Origin: CAWDPQ01 sp049642465
Lineage (GTDB): Bacteria; Acidobacteriota; Vicinamibacteria; Vicinamibacterales; 2-12-FULL-66-21
Direction: 5' to 3'
Length of the DNA stretch: 64,000 nucleotides
Assembly (NCBI GenBank): GCA_049642465.1
Contig: JBAROV010000066.1
Span: forward strand, 1-64,000
Each line of letters starts with the position of its first letter. Position 1 is the first letter of the stretch. Shown piece by piece: positions 35,412 to 44,641 of this stretch. Both the position numbers and the translations under genes were made by a program. The notes under the pieces are model-generated. The model was not told the DNA's origin and did no database searches. It worked only from the letters and a program-made list of their open reading frames with translations.

Positions 35412-35432
35412 TCTCCTGCCAAAGCACATTCA

Positions 35433-36464
35433 ATGATTCGTTCGCTGCCGGATGCCGGCGGCTCGTGGCGGCGGGTCGTCCACGAGTCAACGCAATCGAG
35501 CCTCGCGCATGCCCCGGAATGGTTTCAGCTCATTCAGGAGGCCTACGGTCACCACCCGATCTATCTCAGCGCGCACGACGGCCAGGGGCGCTGGGGAGTG
35601 TTGCCGGCGTTTGCCGTGCGCAGGCCATTCTTTGGGACCGTCGTCACCTCGATGCCGTTTCTCGACAGTGGCGGGCCGTGTGCCCCTTCGCTGGCGCTGG
35701 CGCGCGTGCTTGTGGATCACCTGGTAGCGGAGGCACGAAGGATAGGCGCCCGGCTCGTGGAGCTTCGATGTTCTGAGCCCCTCAGCCTGCCGGTCGCGCC
35801 GATCCAGACCAAGGTGAACATGACGCTTCACCTTCAAAACGATCCCGATCACGTGTGGCGCCACTTCGATAAGACCGTACGCAATCAGGTACGCAAAGCG
35901 GAACGGTCGGGGCTGACGATTGAACTGGGCGGGGCCGAAAAGCTCTCGGCCTTCTACGACGCTTTCGTGGAACGCATGCGCGATCTTGGCTCGCCGGTGC
36001 ATGCGCCAGCCTTCCTCGCGGCGGTGTTCGAACGGTTTGGGTCGCAGGCCCGCATTCTCCTCGTGAAGAAGGGCAATCAGACCGCAGGCGGGCTCGTGGC
36101 GCTCAGATTCAAGGATCGTCTGATTGTGCCGTGGGCGACCTCCTCGAAGGAGTACTTCCCCCTCTGTCCGAACATGCTGCTCTATTGGGAAGCCATCAGA
36201 ATGGCGTGCGTCGAGGGCTTCAGCAGATTCGATTTCGGCCGCTCGAGCCGCGATTCAGGAACGTACCGATTCAAGGCGCAGTGGGGAGCACGGGAAGAGC
36301 CGCTGTTCTGGTACACGATTCCCATCGCCACGACATCGACAACAGTCAATTGCGGGACGGACGAAAGCCGAACACGGTCGCTCCTCGTCAGTTCGTGGCG
36401 ACACCTTCCGCTCTGCGTGACCCGGCACCTCGGGCCTCGCATCCGACGGTATCTCATCCAGTGA
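35433..36464 (+). CDS. FemAB-like acyl/aminoacyl transferase of XrtA-type EPS locus
   Basis: 343 aa with two GNAT-like halves. The first half has APEWFQLIQEAYGHHPIYLSA. The signature of the FemAB/PEP-CTERM-associated family follows (DPDHVWRHFDKTVRNQVRKAERSGLTIE). The second half has ARILLVKKGNQTAGGLVALRFKDRLIVPWATSS and ends with FDFGRSSRDSGTYRFKAQWGA. FemAB enzymes transfer amino acids from aminoacyl-tRNA to peptidoglycan; the EPS-locus members have unassigned acceptors. Aminoacyl decoration of the polysaccharide is a reasonable inference, as AsnB and ATP-grasp genes are also present. Confidence 0.85.
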   Translation: MIRSLPDAGGSWRRVVHESTQSSLAHAPEWFQLIQEAYGHHPIYLSAHDGQGRWGVLPAFAVRRPFFGTVVTSMPFLDSGGPCAPSLALARVLVDHLVAEARRIGARLVELRCSEPLSLPVAPIQTKVNMTLHLQNDPDHVWRHFDKTVRNQVRKAERSGLTIELGGAEKLSAFYDAFVERMRDLGSPVHAPAFLAAVFERFGSQARILLVKKGNQTAGGLVALRFKDRLIVPWATSSKEYFPLCPNMLLYWEAIRMACVEGFSRFDFGRSSRDSGTYRFKAQWGAREEPLFWYTIPIATTSTTVNCGTDESRTRSLLVSSWRHLPLCVTRHLGPRIRRYLIQ

Positions 36465-36478
36465 GGACATTCGTACCC

Positions 36479-38470
36479 ATGGCGCGCGCGCTGCGGATTG
36501 GATTCATCGGGGCGGGCCAGATGGCGCGCCATCACCTGGCCGCGATTCAGCGTCTCGAGCCGGGCGCCCGAATCGTCGGGGTGCACGACCGCGTCGCTGC
36601 TCGTGCGGCGGAGTTTGCCGCGTTGGCCGACATCAAATCGTTTGCCTCCGTTCGTGAGCTCTTCGTCGAAGCGCAGCCAGACGTCATTCACATCTGTACG
36701 CCACCAACCGCCCACTTCGAGGCGGCAGACGAGGCGCTCGAGCGCGGCGCTCACGTGTATGTGGAGAAACCATTCGCGTTGACCACATCTGACGCGCTAG
36801 CGCTCCTCGAACTTGCGGAGAAACGCGAACGCCTCGTCTGCGCCGGGCATCAACTGCTTCGCGATCCAGCGTTCGAACAGCTGCTCGAGCGGGCGAATCG
36901 TCTCGGCGACATCGTCCAGATCGACAGTCACTTTGCGTTCAGGCCCACGGCTCCCTCTCGTGTCGGTGCGAAGGCGCTTGCTGCGCAAATCATCGACATC
37001 CTGCCCCATCCTCTCTACACGCTGATCGCGGCGCTGGAGAACTTCGCGCCAACCTGCGCCGTGACCCTCGAATGGACCTCTACGAGCGAGTCTGACGTTC
37101 AGGCGGTTCTGCGGGCAGGAACCATCGTCGGCCGGCTATCGGTCAGCTTGCGGGCACGCCCCATCGCTTCGTCACTGACGATCGTCGGAACGGCGGGATC
37201 CAGCACGTGCGATTTCGTTCGTTCCATCGTCATCGGCGCCGGCAATGCCGGCACTGAAGCGCTGGAAAAAGTCCTCAATCCGATCGTTGAAGGAATGCAG
37301 CTTTGTTCGAGAACGGCTCTGAGCGTCGGGCGACGGCTGACTTCCGGCGCGAGTTATCCCGGACTCGCGCAGCTCATTTCCGCCTTTTATTCTGCCGTGA
37401 GGGAAGGCTCACCGTCGCCGGTGTCACCGCTGCACTTGTTGCAGGTCACGCGGACTCTGGAACGGCTCGTCGGCGAGATCGAGGACGGTGTGCGGGCGAG
37501 GGCGTTCGCGGCAGACGGCAGACTTCGCATTAATCAGGGTCCGCTTGTTGCCGTCACCGGCGCCCGAGGGTTTCTGGGCGCGAGGATCGCACGAGCCCTT
37601 CCTCGAGTGCGCGGCATCGGACGAACGAAGCCGCCGGACGAAACGGACACTGCGGAGTGGACGACCGCCGACCTGAGCGAACCTCTGGTACCAGAGGCCC
37701 TGAAGGGCGCTGAGGTCGTCGTCCACGCGGCTGCGGAAACATCGGGCGGCTTCGAGGCGCACCAGCGGAACACGATCGACGCCACGCGAAACCTGTTGCG
37801 GGGGATGTACGAGGCTGGGGTGTCCCGGCTCGTCCTCGTCAGCAGCCTATCGGTCCTCAGACCGCCCAGCTCCCCGTGGGAGCGGCAGGATGAGTCAACT
37901 CCCCGAGTCGATAATCCACGGCCATTCGGTCCCTACGTCTGGGGGAAGACGCTTCAGGAGGCGCTCGTCGAAGAGGAAGCTCCGCGACTTGGTATTCGCA
38001 CGCGAATCGTCAGGCCCGGTGCGCTCATCGACTGGAGCGATCCCGAATTGCCCGGACTCATGGGCCGGCGGTTGTTCGGGCGCTGGCACCTCGGACTCGG
38101 TCGCTCGGGATTGCCAATCGCTGTTTGCGACGTCGAGCGATGCGCCGACGCGATTGCATGGTGCGCCAGCCACTTCGAGGAGGCGCCACCGGTCGTCAAC
38201 CTGTTCGATCCCGCTGCACTCACTCGCGGATCGGTCGTCGAGCGGCTGCGTCGAGATGGATGGACCGGTCGGATGGTCTGGGTTCCCATTACCGCCGTTT
38301 CGTTCGGACTTGTCACGGCCCGCGCTGCGCTCGCGCTGAGCCGCGGCCGCGTCCCCGAACGATTGGCGGCATGGTCGATCCTGCGACCACGCCACTTCGA
38401 TGGACGGGTGGCGGCCACGCTGCTCCGCGCGGCCCATCTCAATCTTCCCAGCGCAGGAATCCACGCATGA
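36479..38470 (+). CDS. Gfo/Idh/MocA oxidoreductase fused to SDR-type NAD-dependent epimerase/dehydratase
   Basis: 663 aa with two dinucleotide-binding modules. Residues 1-~345 are Gfo/Idh/MocA: IGFIGAGQMARHHLAAIQ and the conserved EKPFAL with catalytic-type Lys97, then a C-terminal alpha/beta domain. Residues ~355-663 are extended SDR: VAVTGARGFLGARIARAL, VVHAAAETSGG, LVLVSSLSVLRPP and YxxxK at Tyr486-Lys490 (YVWGK). Both active sites appear complete. A GTG at 36461 overlapping the previous stop is an alternative start. Such a protein could oxidise and then epimerise or reduce one nucleotide sugar. It is joined to the ATP-grasp gene by an ATGA overlap. Confidence 0.87.
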   Translation: MARALRIGFIGAGQMARHHLAAIQRLEPGARIVGVHDRVAARAAEFAALADIKSFASVRELFVEAQPDVIHICTPPTAHFEAADEALERGAHVYVEKPFALTTSDALALLELAEKRERLVCAGHQLLRDPAFEQLLERANRLGDIVQIDSHFAFRPTAPSRVGAKALAAQIIDILPHPLYTLIAALENFAPTCAVTLEWTSTSESDVQAVLRAGTIVGRLSVSLRARPIASSLTIVGTAGSSTCDFVRSIVIGAGNAGTEALEKVLNPIVEGMQLCSRTALSVGRRLTSGASYPGLAQLISAFYSAVREGSPSPVSPLHLLQVTRTLERLVGEIEDGVRARAFAADGRLRINQGPLVAVTGARGFLGARIARALPRVRGIGRTKPPDETDTAEWTTADLSEPLVPEALKGAEVVVHAAAETSGGFEAHQRNTIDATRNLLRGMYEAGVSRLVLVSSLSVLRPPSSPWERQDESTPRVDNPRPFGPYVWGKTLQEALVEEEAPRLGIRTRIVRPGALIDWSDPELPGLMGRRLFGRWHLGLGRSGLPIAVCDVERCADAIAWCASHFEEAPPVVNLFDPAALTRGSVVERLRRDGWTGRMVWVPITAVSFGLVTARAALALSRGRVPERLAAWSILRPRHFDGRVAATLLRAAHLNLPSAGIHA

Positions 38471-39759
38471 GTGCCAAGCCGCTCTCCGTGTTCGTCACGG
38501 ATGGCAACGAACGTCCGGCGCTGGCCATTGTGCGCGCTCTGGGTCAGTCTGGCGCGAACATCACGGTGGGGTCCGCCGAGCCCACCAGCCTCGCTTCGTC
38601 GTCGCGGTTCTGTTCGCGCCATGTCGTTTACCCATCCCCCGCTCGCGACCGGGAATCGTTCGAACGATTTTTGACGACGTTTCTCGCGCGAGAGTTGCCC
38701 GATGTCGTCCTGCCCGTCAGCGATGTCACCACCCATGCCGTGGCGTCGAGGCAGGACCTCTATCGACGTTTTTCGGCGCTCGCGGTTCCGCCGTGCGAAG
38801 CATTCGAACTGGTCTCCAACAAGCGGCAGCTGCTGGTGCGGGCGGCACGATGCGGTATCCGGATCCCGCACACGCTTTTTGTCGATGGCCTGGCCGAACT
38901 CAAGGCGGTTCTGCCACGCATCGAATATCCAGTTGTCGTCAAACCGATTCGGTCGCGTATCCGGACGGTGGACGGGTGGATGTCAACGGTGGTTCATCAC
39001 GCCAATTCCGACGAGGACTTGGACTGGCTGTTCCGGAACACCGAGTATCTGGCTCGCCATCCGTCACTGATTCAGGAGCGCATCGGCGGTGCCGGGGTCG
39101 GGATGTTCGGCCTCTTCGATCGCGGTGAACTCGTCGTGGAGTTCGCCCATCGTCGATTGCGCGAGAAACCGCCGTCGGGCGGTGTCAGCGTTCTGCGCGA
39201 GAGCATCGCGGTCGATCCTGTCGTCAGGGAGAACGTCAAACGACTCTTCGGTCCGCTGAAGTGGCACGGTGTGGCCATGGTGGAGTTCAAAGAGGACTCC
39301 CGAACCGGCGAACTCGTGCTCATGGAGGTGAACGGCCGTTTCTGGGGGTCACTGCAATTGGCAATTGATGCCGGGGTGAACTTTCCGCTCCTCGCGTGCG
39401 AGCTGGCGCGCCGGCAGCCGGTGCAAACCAGCCCCTACAAGGTTGGAGTGAAGAGCCGGTGGCTCCTTGGCGATCTCGATCACTTGCTCCTGCGACTCTT
39501 CAAATCCGATCGCGAGTTGCGGCTCCCACCGGACGCTCCGTCGAGGCTAGGAACGTGTCGCGAGTTCATGAAGTTTCGTGCTCGCGATCTTCGCTACGAG
39601 ATCATTCGCCGCGACGACCTCCGACCGTTCCTGTACGAGGTGACCGGGACGGTCCGTCAACTTTCCTCGTCAGCGGGCTCGGCGATACGTCTGCGCCTTC
39701 AACGAATCCGGAGTGGAAACACCATTCCGGCCACTGAATCCTGCCCGATCCAACGTTAG
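38467..39759 (+). CDS. ATP-grasp family ligase
   Basis: 430 aa. The start is the ATG in the ATGA junction (MSAKPLSVFVTDGNERPALA). A pre-ATP-grasp region is followed by SNKRQLLVRAARCGIRIPHT, YPVVVKPIRSRIRTV (ATP-binding lysine), LIQERIGGAGVGMFGLFD, and the metal-binding VAMVEFKEDSRTGELVLMEVNGRFWGS. This matches the carbamoyl-phosphate-synthase-like ATP-grasp proteins common in exopolysaccharide loci. They probably form an amide or ester bond through an acyl phosphate; substrates are unknown. The chemistry would suit attachment of an amino acid or acid substituent to a sugar. Confidence 0.85.
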   Translation: MSAKPLSVFVTDGNERPALAIVRALGQSGANITVGSAEPTSLASSSRFCSRHVVYPSPARDRESFERFLTTFLARELPDVVLPVSDVTTHAVASRQDLYRRFSALAVPPCEAFELVSNKRQLLVRAARCGIRIPHTLFVDGLAELKAVLPRIEYPVVVKPIRSRIRTVDGWMSTVVHHANSDEDLDWLFRNTEYLARHPSLIQERIGGAGVGMFGLFDRGELVVEFAHRRLREKPPSGGVSVLRESIAVDPVVRENVKRLFGPLKWHGVAMVEFKEDSRTGELVLMEVNGRFWGSLQLAIDAGVNFPLLACELARRQPVQTSPYKVGVKSRWLLGDLDHLLLRLFKSDRELRLPPDAPSRLGTCREFMKFRARDLRYEIIRRDDLRPFLYEVTGTVRQLSSSAGSAIRLRLQRIRSGNTIPATESCPIQR

Positions 39760-39767
39760 GAGCCACC

Positions 39768-40526
39768 ATGACAGCAGTCTCCGAACCGCCGAGCATCAAG
39801 CGGACGCGCTGGCTTCAGGCCCAGCAGTACGAACGCGGGTTCTGGCAGCGTCTGAGTACCGACATCGAACACGGCACCACCGGCGAGCTGGATTGGTACA
39901 AATGGCGGGCGGAGCGCCTCGAGAATCTGCTGGTACAAGTTCCGGGGCCATTTCCTTCGGACGGCAACGTTCTCGAAATCGGCAGCGGACCGGTAGGGAT
40001 CGTGAATTTTCTCGGTTGGGGCGAGCGATTTGCGATCGACCCGCTCGAGTCGTTCTACCGTCAGCAACCCAGCCTGACTCGTTTGCGTCAACTTGGAGTG
40101 ACCTATTTGACAGGCAGCGGCGAATACCTGCCGTTCGAGAATCAATCCTGTTCGCTCGTCATCATCGACAACGTCATCGATCACACCTACTCGCCTGAGC
40201 GTATCCTGCGGGAAATCGCACGGGTGCTGACGCGCGACGGGCGGCTGTACCTGTCGGTCAACGTCCATACTCGCTGGGGAGCTGTCCTCCACAATCTTTT
40301 GGCGGCGCTGGGCATTGACAAGGGGCACCCGTACACGTTCACGTCCGCATCGCTGCAGCGATTCATGAGCAAAGGCGGATTCAACATTCTGCTGGAACGG
40401 ATCGAGGATTACCGGCAGGCAAGGGACGCCGATAGAACGTCGTCGAAGGCAACGGATAAGGTCAAGGGATACACCGGGCTTTCAGAGTTCCAACATCTCG
40501 TCATCTGCTCGAAATCTTCCCGATAG
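39768..40526 (+). CDS. class I SAM-dependent methyltransferase
   Basis: 252 aa; the ATG has AGGAG five to six bases upstream. SAM-binding motif I is VLEIGSGPVGI, motif II-like acidic residue is in FAIDPLESFY, and post-motif stretches are EYLPFENQSCSLVIIDNVIDH and LREIARVLTRDGRLYLSVN, typical of Methyltransf_11. Likely acceptors are a sugar hydroxyl or a substituent of the repeat unit. It lies 8 bp after the ATP-grasp gene and 7 bp before the glycosyltransferase-phosphatase fusion. Confidence 0.87.
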   Translation: MTAVSEPPSIKRTRWLQAQQYERGFWQRLSTDIEHGTTGELDWYKWRAERLENLLVQVPGPFPSDGNVLEIGSGPVGIVNFLGWGERFAIDPLESFYRQQPSLTRLRQLGVTYLTGSGEYLPFENQSCSLVIIDNVIDHTYSPERILREIARVLTRDGRLYLSVNVHTRWGAVLHNLLAALGIDKGHPYTFTSASLQRFMSKGGFNILLERIEDYRQARDADRTSSKATDKVKGYTGLSEFQHLVICSKSSR

Positions 40527-40533
40527 TCCAGTC

Positions 40534-42315
40534 GTGCCACTACGAGTTTGTCACGTCATGTCTGCGGACTTGTGGGCTGGTGCCGAAGCGCAATTGGCCA
40601 CACTAGCCTCGAACCTGGTTCAGCGGCGGGATGTCTCGATCAGTGCCGTGCTCATGAACGATGGACCGCTCGCCACCAGGCTACGTGGTCTTGGAATCGA
40701 TGTCGCCGTTGTGGACGAGCATCGTCACAACGCTTTGGCGATTCTGAGATTCGTCACCAGGTTTCTCAAGGAGCGGAACGTCAGCCTCGTTCACACCCAT
40801 CGCTACAAGGACACAGTCATCAGCGCGCTGGCGGTAAAGCTCTCTGGGACGCCGCACCTCGTTCGTACCGTCCACGGATTGACAGAACCAACGACAGGGT
40901 GGGCACGCGTCAAGCTGATGCTCTACGAAACGCTCGACAGAGCGGCGCTCCGCTGGGCGGCCGACCGCGTCATCACGGTCTCGAAGGAAATGGGTGCGAC
41001 GCTCAGCTTGCGCGGATATCGAAGCAGTTCACTCATTGCGATTCACAACGGAATTGATCTCGACCGCGTACGGCCATCTTGTCCGGCCCGAGACGTTCGA
41101 GCGGAACTGGGTATCGATGCGCGCGCGACTGTCATTGGCACAGTCGGCCGGCTGGTACCGGTCAAGGGCCACGAGACGTTTCTCCGCGCCGCAGGTCGCA
41201 TCGCGCACGCACTGCCTCATACGCAATTCCTCATTGCTGGCGACGGACCGCTTCGTCAGCACCTGGAATCCCTGGCTGCGGAGGTTGGTGTGTCGTCGAG
41301 ATGCCGGTTTCTCGGTGCGCGCCACGATGTCTACGACGTGATCGCCGCCCTGGACATCGTCGTCCTGCCGTCGAAGCACGAGGGAATTCCTATGGCATTG
41401 CTCGAGGCGATGGCCCTGCAGAAGCCAGTAATCGTAACCGCCGTGGGAGGAATGCCTGAAGTGGTGAAGCATCAAATCAACGGTGTGCTCGTTCAACCCG
41501 GAGACGATGCCGGCATCGCAGGCGCATGCGTCGAACTCGCGCGGGATCGCAAACGCGCGTTGAGCCTCGCGGCCGCCGCAAGACAAACCGTCGAGCAGAC
41601 ATTCTCGCACCACGCCAATGCAGCGGCTGTCTACCAGACGTACCGCCACGTAGCTGGAGATGACCCGTTGGAACCGTGCCGAGCTCAAAGCCCGGCGGAT
41701 CTCAGCACGGTCGACCTCGCATGGGCTTTGATTCAGGTTCCCTTCGGTATCGCGATCCGGAAGTTTCGACGGGCCATCGCCGCCGCCACCGAGCGGCGCA
41801 GGATGAGCCGCCTTCGCCGGCACCCCGAACCTCTCGTCAGTGCACTTCGGTCAGCAAAGCAGGTGCTCATCGTATGTCAGGGAAACATCATCAGAAGCCC
41901 GTATGCGGCGCACATGCTGCGTCGCTCGTTGAGTCAACGTGCTCGTATTTCCGTCGTCTCCGGGGGCCTCTCGGCGGTCTCCGGCAATCCGCCTCACCCG
42001 ACAGCTCTGCGGATGGCCGGCGAGCGAGACATCGATTTGAGCGCGCATGCCGCATCTCCGCTGACGAGGGATGCTGTGGACGAAGCCGACGTCATCTTCG
42101 TGATGGAGATTGGCCAACTGCTGCTGATGCACGAGCGCTTTCCAGTGAGCCGGGGAAAGACCTTTCTCCTTACCTGTCTGGCCGCGGATGCTCCGCTCGA
42201 AATCCGCGATCCGGTCGATGGGGACGACCCCCGATTTCACCTGTGCTTCGAACACATCTCACAAGCCCTCGGTCCGATCGTTGGCGCCCTGACGGGCATT
42301 TCAGTGCCACGATGA
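40534..42315 (+). CDS. GT4 glycosyltransferase fused to low-molecular-weight protein-tyrosine phosphatase
   Basis: 593 aa from a GTG. Residues 1-~375 are a GT-B glycosyltransferase of family 4: VCHVMSADLWAGAEAQLATLA, IHNGIDLDRVRP, VGRLVPVKGHETFLRA, and the donor-site HEGIPMALLEAMALQKPVI. A basic linker (~390-440) follows. Residues ~443-593 form a complete LMW-PTP: P-loop nucleophile Cys448 to Arg454 (VCQGNIIRSPYAAHML) and the general-acid loop IRDPVDGDDPRFH. The phosphatase could dephosphorylate the BY-kinase of the same locus, linking sugar transfer to kinase state. The two parts are in one frame without a break. The stop overlaps the next gene (ATGA). Confidence 0.9.
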   Translation: MPLRVCHVMSADLWAGAEAQLATLASNLVQRRDVSISAVLMNDGPLATRLRGLGIDVAVVDEHRHNALAILRFVTRFLKERNVSLVHTHRYKDTVISALAVKLSGTPHLVRTVHGLTEPTTGWARVKLMLYETLDRAALRWAADRVITVSKEMGATLSLRGYRSSSLIAIHNGIDLDRVRPSCPARDVRAELGIDARATVIGTVGRLVPVKGHETFLRAAGRIAHALPHTQFLIAGDGPLRQHLESLAAEVGVSSRCRFLGARHDVYDVIAALDIVVLPSKHEGIPMALLEAMALQKPVIVTAVGGMPEVVKHQINGVLVQPGDDAGIAGACVELARDRKRALSLAAAARQTVEQTFSHHANAAAVYQTYRHVAGDDPLEPCRAQSPADLSTVDLAWALIQVPFGIAIRKFRRAIAAATERRRMSRLRRHPEPLVSALRSAKQVLIVCQGNIIRSPYAAHMLRRSLSQRARISVVSGGLSAVSGNPPHPTALRMAGERDIDLSAHAASPLTRDAVDEADVIFVMEIGQLLLMHERFPVSRGKTFLLTCLAADAPLEIRDPVDGDDPRFHLCFEHISQALGPIVGALTGISVPR

Positions 42316-43106
42316 AAGCGCCGATCAAACGGCTGCTCGGCCGCACGATCTTCTCGTCGCGTCTGGGGGCACTGCTGCTCCGGAACACGGCCGTCGTCGT
42401 GACGTTCCACCGGGTACAGAACACAGACAGTTCCGAGCCGCTGACAATCAGTGTCCGGGCGTTCGAACAGTACTGCCGCTTCTTCGCGCGGCATTTTCGT
42501 GTGGTTGCGCTCGGCGATCTCGTGGCCCAGCTCGAGCGCGGTGAAACGCCAAATCGTGAGCTGGCCATCACATTCGACGATGGATACCTGGACAACTTCG
42601 AGAATGCGGCGCCGGTGCTGGAGCGCTACCACCTGCCCGCGACCTTCTTTGTCGTGTCGCAGTGGATTGGCACCGACATCGTGCCGTGGTGGGATGCCGA
42701 GGCGGGTGTACGACATCCGTGGATGACGTGGGAACAAGTGCGCTCGCTTCATCGCCGCGGTTTTGATATCGGCGCGCACACGCGCACGCATGCCGATCTC
42801 GGCGCCGTCGTGGATTTTGAAGCGAGCGAGGAAATCGTCGGCGGTCGGCACGAGCTCGAGCGACAGCTGGGGGCACCCGTCGAGCTGTTCGCCTATCCCT
42901 ACGGCAGGCCCGTCAATCTCGCCGATTCCAATCGCCGCCTCGTGCGAGGCGCTGGTTTTCGATGCTGCTGTTCGTGCTTTGGAGGACTGATCGCTCCGGG
43001 CACGGATCCCTTCTACATCCAGCGGGTCCCGATTACGCCGAGGTACGACTCGCCACTTCAGTTTGGGTTCGAGGTCGCACTGGGACGCAGCGTTCTGGCT
43101 GCCTAG
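42312..43106 (+). CDS. polysaccharide deacetylase (NodB domain)
   Basis: 264 aa starting MKAPIKRLLGRTIFSSRLG at an ATGA overlap. NodB motifs are clear: VVTFHRV, ITFDDGYLDNFENAAPVLERYHLPATFF, the metal-binding HTRTH in FDIGAHTRTHADLG, and LFAYPYGRPVN. There is no signal peptide, and the N-terminal part is basic. It has the compact form of EPS-locus deacetylases. It is the second of three deacetylases in the locus. A Cys-rich segment (FRCCCSCFGG) near the C-terminus is unusual. Confidence 0.87.
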   Translation: MKAPIKRLLGRTIFSSRLGALLLRNTAVVVTFHRVQNTDSSEPLTISVRAFEQYCRFFARHFRVVALGDLVAQLERGETPNRELAITFDDGYLDNFENAAPVLERYHLPATFFVVSQWIGTDIVPWWDAEAGVRHPWMTWEQVRSLHRRGFDIGAHTRTHADLGAVVDFEASEEIVGGRHELERQLGAPVELFAYPYGRPVNLADSNRRLVRGAGFRCCCSCFGGLIAPGTDPFYIQRVPITPRYDSPLQFGFEVALGRSVLAA

Positions 43107-43132
43107 CGTTCGATCCTCCGAAAGGCCGTACT

Positions 43133-44641
43133 GTGCTGCGCAACGTCGGGAGCAACTGGATTCTTACGATCGTGGCTGCAGGGGCCACCTATGCGCTGAC
43201 TCCCTTCATTATTCATGCGCTCGGCCGTGAAGGGTACGGCGTCTGGACGCTCATCACGGCGCTCACCGGCTACATCAGTTTGCTCGCCCTCGGTGTTCCG
43301 ATGGCCTGCGTCCGCTACCTCGCGCAGCATATCGCCGAGCGCGACGTGCGGCAGATCAACAGCGCGATCGGCAGCTGTGCGGGCCTCTATCTCATGATGA
43401 GTGCGGCGGCGGTCGTGCTCGGTACGCTGCTGACGGGATTGTTTCTCGCGGCCTACGACATCCCCGCCGGCCTTCAGCGCGACGCGTGGGTAGCACTCCT
43501 GATCATGGTCGTGCAGTCTGCGGCGGCGTTCATCGGATTTCTTCCCGAAGGCATCATGTTTGCGCACCACGACTTCGTGATGCGCAATCTCGTGCGCATC
43601 AGCGGCGTTTTGCTTCGTCTCAGCCTGACGATTGCCCTGCTCATGCTGGAGGCGTCGCTGATCGTCCTCGCGCTGGTGCAGATGGTCTGCCTCGCCTTCG
43701 ACGTGGTCGTTTCGTGGCTCTTGATCCGTCGCCGGTATACCAACATTCGGATCCACTTGTCCGATTTCGATTGGGCCATGGTGCGGCGAATTTTCTCTTT
43801 CAGCATCTACGCGCTGCTGTTGAACGCCGGCGTCAGGTTGACGTTTGAAACCGACGCGCTCGTGATTGGCGCTGCACTTGGCGTCGGGCTCATTCCGTTC
43901 TACACGGTGGCCAACAGCCTCGTCGTCTATCTGATGGATTTGGTCATCGCGATCGCCGCCGTGGTCGCGCCAATGGCCACGAAGCTGGGCACGGAAGGCA
44001 ACTGGGATGAGTTGCGCGAGATCTTTCTGAAATGGTCGAAGGTCGCCTTGTCGGTCAGCATGATGGCCGGGTTGTTCCTGATCGTGCTCGGTCCGCGCTT
44101 CATCGCATGGTGGATCGACCCATCCTTCGAACGTCCGTCCGGCCAGGTCCTCCAGATCATCATGGCATCGAGTCTGCTGTTTCTCCCGGTGCGCGGCGTG
44201 GCATTGCCGATCTTGATGGGCCTTGGCAACCCGCGGACACCGACGTTCGTGTTCCTCGCAACAGGGCTGATGAATCTCGGCCTCAGCTTCGCGCTCGCCC
44301 GCCCGCTTGGCCTCGTCGGGGTCGCGCTGGGAACGGCCATCCCGAACGTGCTGTTCGCCTTCGTCGTGCTCGTGCTGGCGTGCAGGCAATTGAACGTGAC
44401 GGTGTCCAGTTATCTGAACTACGTCGTACCTCGCGCGGCGCTTGGCGCGATGCCGGTGGCCGCCCTGCTCCTCTGGTTCAAGGTGGGCCTGGACGTTCAC
44501 ACCATCGCCGGTCTGATTGCCGCAGGGTCGGCCATGATCGTGCTGTTCGGATTGTTGTGGGTGTTCTTCGTCTACCGGAACGATCCCTACGTTGACATCA
44601 GAATGCACCTGGATCGGTTCCGAGTCTGGAGTCGAGCATGA
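43133..44641 (+). CDS. Wzx-like flippase (MOP/polysaccharide biosynthesis family)
   Basis: 502 aa from a GTG with AAAGG seven bases upstream. About 12-14 membrane helices are predicted. The opening matches PST/MATE-like flippases: NWILTIVAAGATYALTPFIIHALGREGYGVWTLITALTGY. A charged cytoplasmic loop and helix pair follows (NIRIHLSDFDWAMVRRIFSFSIYALLLNAG). It is expected to flip the undecaprenyl-linked repeat unit to the periplasmic side for polymerisation by the Wzy-like protein encoded downstream. It shares an ATGA junction with the following gene. Confidence 0.9.
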   Translation: MLRNVGSNWILTIVAAGATYALTPFIIHALGREGYGVWTLITALTGYISLLALGVPMACVRYLAQHIAERDVRQINSAIGSCAGLYLMMSAAAVVLGTLLTGLFLAAYDIPAGLQRDAWVALLIMVVQSAAAFIGFLPEGIMFAHHDFVMRNLVRISGVLLRLSLTIALLMLEASLIVLALVQMVCLAFDVVVSWLLIRRRYTNIRIHLSDFDWAMVRRIFSFSIYALLLNAGVRLTFETDALVIGAALGVGLIPFYTVANSLVVYLMDLVIAIAAVVAPMATKLGTEGNWDELREIFLKWSKVALSVSMMAGLFLIVLGPRFIAWWIDPSFERPSGQVLQIIMASSLLFLPVRGVALPILMGLGNPRTPTFVFLATGLMNLGLSFALARPLGLVGVALGTAIPNVLFAFVVLVLACRQLNVTVSSYLNYVVPRAALGAMPVAALLLWFKVGLDVHTIAGLIAAGSAMIVLFGLLWVFFVYRNDPYVDIRMHLDRFRVWSRA

